Below, piece by piece: positions 1 to 6,985 of a stretch of DNA of 26,290 bases. This stretch comes from an uncultured Blautia sp. (GTDB taxonomy: Bacteria; Bacillota; Clostridia; Lachnospirales; Lachnospiraceae). A model generated the notes under the pieces. It was not told the origin of the DNA. It searched no databases and saw only the letters and a program-made list of their open reading frames with translations. Made by a program: the position numbers and the translations under genes. Each line of letters starts with the position of its first letter. Positions within the stretch are counted from its first letter, which is position 1. The DNA lies in NCBI GenBank assembly GCA_946629475.1, contig CAMOXX010000009.1, forward strand, positions 1 through 26,290, in the 5' to 3' direction.

Positions 1-81
1 TAACTCAGCTGTGTAACTGCTCAGAACAGGGCGGCAGATACGCAGCCGTTTTCTGACAGAGAAGAGGAGCGCAGAAACAGC

Positions 82-1416
82 ATGGATGAAGCTTTGATTA
101 AAAGAGTTCTTCCGCACAGTCTGGAGGCTGAGCAGTCGGTGATCGGTTCGATGATCCTTGACCGCGATGCGATTCTCATTGCCTCGGAAATACTGACGAG
201 CGAAGATTTTTATCAGAAGCAGTACGGCGCTGTGTTTGACGCGATGGTGGAGCTGTGCAATGAGGGGAAGCCGGTCGATCTGGTGACTCTTCAGAACAGG
301 CTGAAGGAGAAAAACCTTCCTCCGGATATCAGCAGCATGGAGTATGTACGCGAACTGCTGCAGACGGTTCCCACCTCGGCAAATGTCCGCTATTATGCGG
401 ATATTGTCAGTGAAAAAGCGATTCTGAGAAGGCTGATCAAGGCAAACGAGGAAGTGGAGAACGCCTGCTACCTGCAGAATGAGAGCTGCGCGGAGATCCT
501 CGAGGAAGCGGAGAAGAAGCTGTTTCAGGCGCTGAACCGTCGTGACACCGGAGAATATGTACCGATCCAGCAGATTGTGCTGAATGCCATTGACAACATT
601 GAGCGGGCTTCGCGGGTTTCAGGATCCATCACCGGAATCCCGACAGGCTTTACGGATCTGGATTACAAAACATCGGGCCTGCACGCCTCCGATCTTGTGC
701 TGGTGGCAGCGAGGCCGTCGATGGGAAAAACCGCCTTTGTTCTCAACATGGCACAGAGGATTGCAAAACGCGGGGACGCCGCGGTCGCGATTTTCAGTTT
801 GGAAATGTCCCGCGAACAGCTGGCGAACCGTCTGCTGGCGATGGAATCCCATGTGGACGCCCAGAAGCTTCGAAGCGGAAATCTGAGTGCCGAGGACTGG
901 AGCAAGCTTGTCGAGGGGGCGAATATTATCGGGTCGTCCCGGCTGATCATTGATGATACTCCGGGAATCTCGGTCGCGGAGCTGAGGTCAAAATGCCGGA
1001 AATACAAGCTGGAGCATGACCTTGGAGTAATCATGATCGATTATCTTCAGCTTATGAGCGGAAGCGGCCGCACGGATTCGCGGCAGCAGGAGATTTCTGA
1101 AATATCGAGATCCCTGAAAGCGCTTGCGAGGGAACTTGATGTGCCGGTTATTGCGCTTTCACAGCTCAGCAGGGCGGTGGAGCAGAGGCCGGACCACAGG
1201 CCGATGCTGTCAGATCTCCGGGAGTCCGGGGCGATTGAGCAGGATGCGGATGTCGTCATGTTTATCTACCGTGATGACTATTATCATAAGGATACAGAAA
1301 AAAAGGGAATTGCGGAGATTATCATCGCAAAGCAGAGAAACGGCCCGATCGGAACGATCGAGCTTGTGTGGATGCCGCAGTACACGCAGTTTATGAATAT
1401 CAAACAGGAAAAATGA
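82..1416 (+). CDS. dnaB: Replicative DNA helicase DnaB
   Basis: This is the hexameric helicase that unwinds DNA ahead of the replisome. Seen: 444 residues, the usual family length. An N-terminal DnaB domain with the typical PHSLEAEQSVIGSM opening covers about residues 10-110, followed by a RecA-like ATPase core. Walker A is ARPSMGKT at about 210-217, Walker B is VIMIDYLQL with Asp near 320, and DLRESGAIEQDADVV is typical of the C-terminal core. The ATG fits the conserved N-terminus; a GAGGAG at 64-69 is the only SD candidate and its spacing of 12 is long. In Firmicutes dnaB often follows rplI, which may lie just left of the window; bases 1-81 hold no recognisable gene. A strong terminator follows. 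The identification is secure. Confidence 0.98.
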   Translation: MDEALIKRVLPHSLEAEQSVIGSMILDRDAILIASEILTSEDFYQKQYGAVFDAMVELCNEGKPVDLVTLQNRLKEKNLPPDISSMEYVRELLQTVPTSANVRYYADIVSEKAILRRLIKANEEVENACYLQNESCAEILEEAEKKLFQALNRRDTGEYVPIQQIVLNAIDNIERASRVSGSITGIPTGFTDLDYKTSGLHASDLVLVAARPSMGKTAFVLNMAQRIAKRGDAAVAIFSLEMSREQLANRLLAMESHVDAQKLRSGNLSAEDWSKLVEGANIIGSSRLIIDDTPGISVAELRSKCRKYKLEHDLGVIMIDYLQLMSGSGRTDSRQQEISEISRSLKALARELDVPVIALSQLSRAVEQRPDHRPMLSDLRESGAIEQDADVVMFIYRDDYYHKDTEKKGIAEIIIAKQRNGPIGTIELVWMPQYTQFMNIKQEK

Positions 1417-1422
1417 AACGAT

Positions 1423-1454
1423 AAAAGGCAGGCTGATGATTCAGCCTGCCTTTT
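1423..1454. terminator. Bidirectional intrinsic terminator between dnaB and ferredoxin gene
   Basis: A perfect 14-bp inverted repeat (AAAAGGCAGGCTGA, loop TGAT, then its complement) has A residues on the left arm and T residues on the right. It can therefore stop transcripts from both sides: dnaB ends 7 bases to the left on the plus strand, and the minus-strand ferredoxin gene ends 28 bases to the right. Confidence 0.93.
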
Positions 1455-1481
1455 AATGTCGTGTTACTGTTCAAGTACGGA

Positions 1482-1655
1482 TTATTCGCCCGGATGAATT
1501 GCCTCGGTCGGACATGCGTCAGCGCAGGTGCCGCAGTCAACACATACATCGGGGTTGATCTCGTAATGCTCATCTCCCTGGGAGATAGCTTCTGCCGGAC
1601 ATTCAGCCTCACAGGTGCCGCAGCTTACACAATCGTCGGAAATAACATATGCCAT
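1482..1655 (-). CDS. Small 2[4Fe-4S] ferredoxin
   Basis: A 57-residue bacterial-type ferredoxin that carries low-potential electrons in the cytoplasm. Seen: the start MAYVISDDCVSCGTC, a first cluster motif with Cys 9, 12, 15 and 19 (CxxCxxCxxxCP) and a second with Cys 38, 41, 44 and 48, separated by an acidic linker. The two halves are near repeats of each other, as in clostridial ferredoxins. The ATG is preceded at good spacing by AAGGAGG on the minus strand. It is a single-gene unit with its own promoter (1715-1743) and shares the 1423-1454 terminator with dnaB. The redox partner cannot be told from the neighbours. The gene is short enough to be missed by length-filtered gene calling. Confidence 0.96.
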   Translation of the reverse strand: MAYVISDDCVSCGTCEAECPAEAISQGDEHYEINPDVCVDCGTCADACPTEAIHPGE

Positions 1656-1714
1656 AACTTTTTCCTCCTTGATGAATATAGTGTTATTTCAGCAATTCTC
1701 TGCTGATTACCACC

Positions 1715-1743
1715 ATTTTAATATAAAGTGTCGGAGAATACAA
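1715..1743 (-). promoter_or_regulatory. Sigma-A-like promoter of the ferredoxin gene
   Basis: Read on the minus strand: -35 TTGTAT (1738-1743), a 17-nt spacer, and -10 TAAAAT (1715-1720). Transcription would begin near 1708. The leader then carries a small hairpin, TCAGCA/TGCTGA with a 6-nt loop (1689-1706), before the SD. Both boxes are close to consensus and the spacing is optimal. Confidence 0.75.
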
Positions 1744-1791
1744 GGAGAAAATATTGTAACTGTTCGGGACATCCCCCAATGACTGATTTTT

Positions 1792-2526
1792 TTATATCTC
1801 CGACAGGAAGGAGAGGGCATTTTCGGAGATCAGCTCGGCATGCTCCCTCAGGAAAGCTTCCCCCGCGTCAGTAAACGCGCTGCCGTCCCCGTACTCCGAA
1901 AGAATATTGCACACTTTATTGAAGTCCTCGGGAGAACAGCTGTCCTGATGAAGAACCAGGCAGTATCTGCCGGAGCTCTTTTCACGGTAAAGCGTGTTTT
2001 TTTCGCGGAAGAAACCGCCGAGCCCGTGGGAAGCGGCAATCACATCATCGAGAGAACGGAAGGTGAAAAGGTGGATCAGATTGGGAACGGAAGATTCTTC
2101 CGTATGAACCTGATCATCGGTGTTTTCGGAGCTGGCTTTGCGGATTTCCGCCTGGGCCCGCTCGTGGAGCTTCTGGAACAGGTCCAGAATACTGTCAGCT
2201 CCATCAAACTTGATGGAGTTCTGCTGGGCTTCGCTGTGGAAGGGCGCGAACTTTGAAAAACGGGTGTCCAGTTCCTCCGGATCCTCCACCTTGGTGATGA
2301 TCAGGACAATACTGTCAGCGTTGACGGGAATTGCCTCGATCATCAGAGGAATGTTATCAGCCTCAAAACCGAACTGAGTATGGGCCTGTTCAATCATATC
2401 ACGAAACAGCTGCTTGGCTTTTTCGGTTCCATAGGCAAGCTCGCTGAGCCGGATCTGATGACTTTCAAGATCCTGGCGGTACAGCGTACATCGTATCTGA
2501 TTTTCATTGATTTTTTCGATCTTCAA
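1792..2526 (-). CDS. mecA: Adaptor protein MecA
   Basis: MecA-family adaptors deliver substrates to the ClpC unfoldase and stimulate its assembly. Seen: 244 residues. The N-terminus MKIEKINENQIRCTL and the LSELAYGTEKAKQLF stretch are typical of the substrate-binding domain (about 1-80). An acidic, low-complexity linker follows (about 120-155, with TDDQVHTEESS), then a second alpha/beta domain (about 155-244) corresponding to the ClpC-binding half. The start is TTG at 2524-2526, with AAGGA 9 bases upstream; ATG codons nearby are out of frame. It is transcribed alone, diverging from the small gene at 2805. In Clostridia, targets other than competence factors are likely, but none is indicated here. 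Confidence 0.9.
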   Translation of the reverse strand: MKIEKINENQIRCTLYRQDLESHQIRLSELAYGTEKAKQLFRDMIEQAHTQFGFEADNIPLMIEAIPVNADSIVLIITKVEDPEELDTRFSKFAPFHSEAQQNSIKFDGADSILDLFQKLHERAQAEIRKASSENTDDQVHTEESSVPNLIHLFTFRSLDDVIAASHGLGGFFREKNTLYREKSSGRYCLVLHQDSCSPEDFNKVCNILSEYGDGSAFTDAGEAFLREHAELISENALSFLSEI

Positions 2527-2577
2527 TTCATCACATCCTTATAAAAAACGAAGATAACTGTCCAAACCAATTCATTC

Positions 2578-2594
2578 GGAATGCATTGCATTCC
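2578..2594. repeat. 17-nt palindrome in the mecA leader
   Basis: GGAATGCA-T-TGCATTCC is a perfect inverted repeat with 8-bp arms around one base. It lies between the predicted mecA promoter and the mecA start, about 50 bases before the TTG. The central base leaves no proper RNA loop, so binding of a dimeric protein is a likelier use than an RNA hairpin. No regulator is identified. Confidence 0.6.
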
Positions 2595-2621
2595 TCATGG
2601 GGTGCTGAACAGTTGTAGTTT

Positions 2622-2651
2622 ATTATATACCATAAAATCTCCATATGTAAA
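2622..2651 (-). promoter_or_regulatory. Sigma-A-like promoter of mecA
   Basis: On the minus strand: -35 TTTACA (2646-2651), an 18-nt spacer, and a perfect -10 TATAAT (2622-2627). This would give a leader of about 90 nt containing the 17-nt palindrome at 2578-2594. Confidence 0.78.
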
Positions 2652-2694
2652 GGTATCTGATGGGATTTTTTCGAATTTTTGGTCGTATTCTGTC

Positions 2695-2719
2695 TGTCGA
2701 ATCCATGAATCGTTCGACA
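2695..2719. repeat. 25-nt dyad between mecA and the divergent small gene
   Basis: TGTCGAA and TTCGACA arms (2695-2701 and 2713-2719) are separated by 11 nt. The centre-to-centre distance of about 18 nt does not fit the Firmicutes LexA box. It sits between the two divergent promoters, 15 bases upstream of the small gene's -35 and about 45 bases upstream of the mecA -35. It is a candidate operator for either gene. Confidence 0.4.
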
Positions 2720-2734
2720 AAATCCGCAGTTCTA

Positions 2735-2762
2735 TTGAGCTTTGCAGAAGGCGCATTATAAT
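2735..2762 (+). promoter_or_regulatory. Promoter upstream of the small unknown gene
   Basis: TTGAGC (2735-2740), a 16-nt spacer, then a perfect TATAAT (2757-2762). A transcript starting near 2769 would run into AGGAGG at 2794-2799 and the small reading frame at 2805. Confidence 0.65.
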
Positions 2763-2804
2763 GATTCTGGTGCTTTCTGAAAGAGACTGCGAAAGGAGGA
2801 CAGG

Positions 2805-3095
2805 ATTACGGGAAATATATCACATTTTCAAAATGACGACTGCTCAGAAGAAAGCCTGTACAGAGAACTGATGCAGTACGATCTCATGGGAATTCCCCTC
2901 ATTATGGACGGGCGGCGGCGAAGCCCCCGGACCATCGCCAGGGCCTGTACTGCTGCGGAAAACGGAGGGTACATGAGAGACTATGTAGAGGACACGAACG
3001 GACGGATCAAACGGCTTTGTTTTGACTATATCAGAGATCCGTGGAAGAGAAATCCCAGAACGGCGCAGGATAAGTGCGTCCGGGAAGAAAAATGA
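2805..3095 (+). CDS. Small protein of unknown function, apparent ATT start
   Basis: I do not recognise this protein. A frame open from just after a stop near 2780 encodes YRELMQYDLMGIPLIMDG, then an Arg-rich patch, RACTAAENGGYMRDYVED, and a basic tail. The first ATG in frame (2871, giving 74 residues) has no SD. By contrast, a strong AGGAGG (2794-2799) lies 5 bases before an in-frame ATT at 2805, which would give 96 residues beginning ITGNISHFQNDDCSEE, and a promoter precedes it. No TM segment or signal peptide is seen. The mixed acidic/basic composition with conserved-looking Gly, Pro and Tyr suggests a small folded cytoplasmic protein. That it is a gene is likely; the start codon is inferred. 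The alternatives are initiation at 2871, CTG at 2787, or a sequence error. Confidence 0.55.
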   Translation: MTGNISHFQNDDCSEESLYRELMQYDLMGIPLIMDGRRRSPRTIARACTAAENGGYMRDYVEDTNGRIKRLCFDYIRDPWKRNPRTAQDKCVREEK

Positions 3096-3121
3096 TGCTA
3101 TTCTCCTGACCAGCAGGAATG

Positions 3122-3190
3122 GTGCCTGTTATAAGCCCTGCGTGCCGCAAACGGCAGCGCATGTGAAAAGGTGTGGCTTGTAACAGGCAC
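3122..3190. repeat. Long inverted repeat with nested hairpin
   Basis: A 16-bp arm (GTGCCTGTTATAAGCC, 3122-3137) pairs with 3175-3190 (GGCTTGTAACAGGCAC) through one G-T wobble. Inside is a second hairpin of about 9 bp, TGCGTGCCG against CGGCAGCGCA with one bulge (about 3139-3162). Outer pairing continues weakly through AGGAA and TTTCCT. There is no long T tract, so it is a poor terminator for the upstream gene. The right arm contains the -35 box of the next promoter. Confidence 0.7.
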
Positions 3191-3206
3191 TTTCCTATGC
3201 TATAAT
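3178..3206 (+). promoter_or_regulatory. Promoter of the GH18/GT-C gene series
   Basis: -35 TTGTAA (3178-3183), a 17-nt spacer, and a perfect -10 TATAAT (3201-3206). The leader of about 70 nt holds a compact hairpin, CCGGACTCC with GGAGCCGG (3222-3244, one bulged A), before the GH18 start. It probably drives the closely spaced genes from 3283 to at least 9286 and perhaps to 11289. Confidence 0.78.
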
Positions 3207-3282
3207 AATGGAATTGCAGTGCCGGACTCCGCTCTGGGAGCCGGTTTATGCGGAACCATAAGGAAAAAGCGGAGAAGAAAAA

Positions 3283-4941
3283 ATGAGAAAGAAAAGAAAA
3301 AATCCGGCCATAATTGTCATAATACTGATTCTGCTGGTCGCGTGTGCCGGTTTTGTCACCAATATTGTCAGGGCAAATATTCCGGGAAAGGAACGGATGT
3401 CCCTCACAGAGTATTATGGAGAACCGGCAGAGGGGGAAGCTCTGCTGATCCTGCACGGTGACATCATGGAAAAGAGGGCTGTTATGAACGGGGAAACCGC
3501 ATACCTGCCGCTCGGGATTGTCAATACTTATCTGAATCAGCGCTACTACTGGGATAATGAGAACCGTCAGATCATTTACGCGACGCCGTCGGAGGTGCTT
3601 TATACTCCTGCACAGGACGCGGCAGGGGGAGACGTATGGCTCCACAATGATGATGTGTACCTCAGCATTCCCTTTGTTCAGCGGTATACGGACATGGATG
3701 TCTACTATAACCATGAGCCGGAAAGAGTGGCGGTCCAGTATGACTTTGATAAGCTGAACATGGTGAAGGCGGTAAAGAATTCAGCCGTGAGATACCGGGG
3801 AGGGATCAAGTCCCCGATCCTCTGCGATGTTCAGGCCGGCGATATCCTGTATCTCCTGGAAGAGCTCGAGAACTGGGATCAGGTAGCGACCCCTGACGGG
3901 TACATCGGGTATATTCAGAAGAGCGCGGTGTCCGCAGTGCTTGCGGAGCAGCCGGCGAGGGAAAGGGCGCTGGAGCAGTATTCCTATCTCACCTACGATT
4001 TTCCGATCAACCTTGTGTGGGATCAGGTTACCGTCATGGAGGCAAATGATATGCTGACAAACCGCACGGAGAGCATGACGGGAGTCAATGTAATATCACC
4101 CACCTGGTTTGCGCTTTCTGATAATGCCGGAAACTTTACCGATATTTCCTCTGCGTCCTATGTCAGCACGGCTCATGCGATGGGCCTGAAGGTCTGGGCG
4201 CTCGCGGACAATTTCAGCCCGGACATGAGCACTTATGAGGTGCTTTCGCATACCGCATCGCGGGCAAATCTGGTTGCGAACCTGGTCAACGCGACACTGG
4301 CGTGCGGAGCTGACGGCATCAATATTGACTTTGAAGCGCTCAGCGAGGAGACGGGTGTTCATTTCCTTGAATTCCTGCGGGAGCTGTCGATCGAATGCCA
4401 CAAAAACAACCTGGTGCTCTCGGTGGACAATCCTGTGCCTGCAGATTTCACCAGCCATTATGACAGGGCTGAACAGGGCCGTGTGGTCGATTACGTGATT
4501 GTCATGGGGTATGACGAGTACTACGAAGGCTCGACAGAAGCCGGCAGCGTAGCCTCCCTTCCCTGGGTGGAAGAGGGAATCATAGAGACGATCGCCGAAG
4601 CGCCGGCAGACCGCGTGATCAACGGCATGCCGTTTTACGTCAGAGTCTGGAAGGTGATGGCGGAATCACTCGCCAGCGACGCGGTTTCCATGGGCGAGGC
4701 AAAACGTCTGCTGAATGAGCACAATGCCCAGACATACTGGGACAACGTGGCATGCCAGTATGTGGGATCCTATGAGGCTGACGGAGCAACATGGAAAATG
4801 TGGCTGGAGGATGCGGAATCCATTGCGTACAAGACGGACCTTGCGCGCAAGTATAACCTTGCGGGAGTTGCAGCCTGGAAGCTTGGAATGGAAGAAAGTA
4901 CCGTATGGCCCGTAATCGCAGAGCATTTGAAGGGCGAGTAA
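3283..4941 (+). CDS. Membrane-anchored GH18 glycosidase with SH3-like domain
   Basis: A probable cell-surface hydrolase of beta-linked amino-sugar polymers such as peptidoglycan. Seen: 552 residues. A basic start plus one hydrophobic segment (about 8-28) acts as signal anchor. A stalk-type domain like the copper amine oxidase N-terminal fold follows at about 50-150 (YLPLGIVNTYLNQRYYWD), then an SH3-like domain at about 165-215 ending DGYIGYIQKSAVS. The GH18 barrel covers about 235-550. The catalytic motif is DGINIDFE at 344-351, with the acid Glu351 present and DxDxE spacing kept; YVIVMGYDEYY is the later substrate-binding strand. Spore-germination and vegetative GH18 enzymes share this build, so the substrate and role are inferred. 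The next gene begins 1 base after the stop. Confidence 0.85.
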   Translation: MRKKRKNPAIIVIILILLVACAGFVTNIVRANIPGKERMSLTEYYGEPAEGEALLILHGDIMEKRAVMNGETAYLPLGIVNTYLNQRYYWDNENRQIIYATPSEVLYTPAQDAAGGDVWLHNDDVYLSIPFVQRYTDMDVYYNHEPERVAVQYDFDKLNMVKAVKNSAVRYRGGIKSPILCDVQAGDILYLLEELENWDQVATPDGYIGYIQKSAVSAVLAEQPARERALEQYSYLTYDFPINLVWDQVTVMEANDMLTNRTESMTGVNVISPTWFALSDNAGNFTDISSASYVSTAHAMGLKVWALADNFSPDMSTYEVLSHTASRANLVANLVNATLACGADGINIDFEALSEETGVHFLEFLRELSIECHKNNLVLSVDNPVPADFTSHYDRAEQGRVVDYVIVMGYDEYYEGSTEAGSVASLPWVEEGIIETIAEAPADRVINGMPFYVRVWKVMAESLASDAVSMGEAKRLLNEHNAQTYWDNVACQYVGSYEADGATWKMWLEDAESIAYKTDLARKYNLAGVAAWKLGMEESTVWPVIAEHLKGE

Positions 4942-4942
4942 C

Positions 4943-6973
4943 ATGGCAGCAGTATTATATCTGGTGATATGCTGTCTGGCGGGCAGCCTTTTGCAGGATG
5001 TGCTTCTTAACCCGGAGGCCTGCCGCAAATACCGGATGAACCGGATCTGGGTGTCAGCAGCGGTTTCGTTCGGAGCAGGGGTTCTGGTGTGCACCTGGGC
5101 GCTGTATTTTATCGCCTTCCTTCTTCATGTGCAGGGTAAAGCCAAAAATCCGCTGCTTCCGGCAAACGTGGTCCTGATGGCCATGGCCGGGGCTGCGGCT
5201 GTGCTGTTTCACATCCGGAGGAGAAGAAAAAGAGCAGGGGCAGAGAGCGTGCCGTGGGTGCTGGATAAGCGCCTGTTCTTGAAGGAGTGCGTCTTTTACG
5301 CCGTTCTGTTCGTGCTGATTCAGTTTACGATGTCCTTCGTATTTCACCAGTCGGGTGACAGCCTTTTTTCAGGCTTTACCGTGTTCGGCGACTATGCGCC
5401 CCACACGGCAATGATACGGTCGTTTTCGAAATCCGCAAATTTCCCTACGCAGTATCCTCATTTTGGCGGAGCGGACATCAAATATCATTTTATGTTCCAG
5501 TTCCTGGTGGGAAATCTGGAGTTCCTGGGGCTCCGGCTGGATATTGCCTACAATCTGGTGAGCACCCTTTCGCTTCTCGGATTCCTGATCATGCTCTGCC
5601 AGACGGCTTATCGGATTTCGGGGAAATTTTCGGCCGCGGTGCTGACTCCTGTCTTCTTTTTCGCACGGAGCGGGACTGCCGTGTTCCGGTTCGTGTTTGA
5701 GCATTTCCGTACCGGAGACCTTATGGAGGTGTTCCGGAACAATACAGCTTTTATCGGGTACACCCCGAATGAAGACTGGGGCCTTTGGAATTATAATGTA
5801 TATCTGAACCAGCGTCATCTGGGATTCGGGCTGCTGATTGCAGCTGCAGCTGTGTGGTTTTTCATGGACTCATTTGAGGCAGGGATCAGTCATGAAGAAA
5901 AAGGGGCGGCTTTTCTAAAAGGGAGATTTATCACGCCGGAAGCCTGGAAGACCAGAGGACCGGAAAAGTCACTGCTCCTGGGAATGATTCTCGGACTGTG
6001 CTCCTTCTGGAACGGGGCCGCAGTAATCGGATGCCTTCTGATTCTGTGCGGGATGGCTGTGTTCTCCGACGGTAAGCTGGACTATCTGATTACGGCTGTC
6101 CTGACGGTTGCGTTTTCCTTCATCGAAACCCGGATCTTTATTTTCGGAAATGCTGTGAGTCCTTCCGTCTACTGGGGATTCCTGAGTGAGAACAAAAGCA
6201 TCCCGGGGATCCTCTGGTATCTGGTTCAGATCGCGGGTATCACCATCGCGGGGCTTATCCCGGCATTATTTCTCATGAGACGGCGGGAGAGAACCCTGTC
6301 GTTTGCCTTTGTGCTTCCGACGGTGTTTGCCTTTATGTTTTCCCTTACACCGGATATCAATGTAAATCACAAATATATCATCATATCCATGGCATTCCTG
6401 TCGGTCATCTGGGGAGTGAATATTTCACGGCTGATTTCCGGAAACCGTTCCGGAGAAAAGAAGACAGGAATTCCCGCGGGAATCCGGTATCTTCTGGCAG
6501 GATGCCTGATTTTTCTTCTCACAGCGACGGGAATCTATGATTTTGTGGTAATCATCAGGGACAATGACGTTCATCACAGGGTCGCGGTCTCTATGGAAAG
6601 CAGTCTTACGGACTGGCTCTCCGAAAATCTTACGGAGCAGGATCTGGTCCTGACCCCGGAATACAGTATCAACGAGGTCACTATGTCCGGGTGCATGATG
6701 TACATGGGGTGGCCGTATTATGCCTGGTCGGCAGGTTACGACACGTTTTACCGCGCGCAGCAGGGAATCCTGATCTATCAGACGGACGATGCGGATGTCC
6801 TGAAGGAGACCGTCCGGAGAGAAAAAATTACCTATATTATTTATGAAGAAGGCATGACCTATGAGGAGAATGAATGCAGGGAGGATGTAATAGCGTCGGT
6901 ATATCCTGAAGTTTACCGGTCGGATGACGGGAGGATCAGGATTTACCGGACAGACCCGCAAAATGCCCGATAA
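4943..6973 (+). CDS. Large polytopic membrane protein, GT-C glycosyltransferase-like
   Basis: The function is not known. Seen: 676 residues with about 12 hydrophobic segments, the first at residues 1-16 and 34-58, and a soluble C-terminal tail of about 120 residues. An extracytoplasmic-loop signature, FGDYAPHTAMIRSFSKS followed by GGADIKYHFMFQFLVGN, resembles the first loop of polyprenyl-phosphate-dependent GT-C enzymes. The tail (TDWLSENLTEQDLVLTPE, then GWPYYAWSAGYDTFYR) resembles the tail of DUF2298-type proteins. The next gene is a related, larger protein, so the two may act together or on successive steps of glycan or glycolipid assembly at the membrane; this is inference. The ATG is 1 base past the GH18 stop with only a weak SD, suggesting translational coupling. 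Confidence 0.72.
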   Translation: MAAVLYLVICCLAGSLLQDVLLNPEACRKYRMNRIWVSAAVSFGAGVLVCTWALYFIAFLLHVQGKAKNPLLPANVVLMAMAGAAAVLFHIRRRRKRAGAESVPWVLDKRLFLKECVFYAVLFVLIQFTMSFVFHQSGDSLFSGFTVFGDYAPHTAMIRSFSKSANFPTQYPHFGGADIKYHFMFQFLVGNLEFLGLRLDIAYNLVSTLSLLGFLIMLCQTAYRISGKFSAAVLTPVFFFARSGTAVFRFVFEHFRTGDLMEVFRNNTAFIGYTPNEDWGLWNYNVYLNQRHLGFGLLIAAAAVWFFMDSFEAGISHEEKGAAFLKGRFITPEAWKTRGPEKSLLLGMILGLCSFWNGAAVIGCLLILCGMAVFSDGKLDYLITAVLTVAFSFIETRIFIFGNAVSPSVYWGFLSENKSIPGILWYLVQIAGITIAGLIPALFLMRRRERTLSFAFVLPTVFAFMFSLTPDINVNHKYIIISMAFLSVIWGVNISRLISGNRSGEKKTGIPAGIRYLLAGCLIFLLTATGIYDFVVIIRDNDVHHRVAVSMESSLTDWLSENLTEQDLVLTPEYSINEVTMSGCMMYMGWPYYAWSAGYDTFYRAQQGILIYQTDDADVLKETVRREKITYIIYEEGMTYEENECREDVIASVYPEVYRSDDGRIRIYRTDPQNAR

Positions 6974-6985
6974 GGAGGAAGAGAG

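Noticed and set aside
1744..1791. Possible terminator of mecA (minus strand), GGGGATGTCCC.
   Set aside because: The stem is short and the following T-rich stretch is too distant to call.
2581..2871. A 96-codon plus-strand frame from 2581.
   Set aside because: It runs across the mecA promoter and palindrome, has poor composition and no SD, and overlaps the better-supported frame at 2805.
3031..3714. A 227-codon minus-strand frame across the GH18 promoter.
   Set aside because: It covers a promoter, an inverted repeat and the start of a well-supported gene; no domain is seen.
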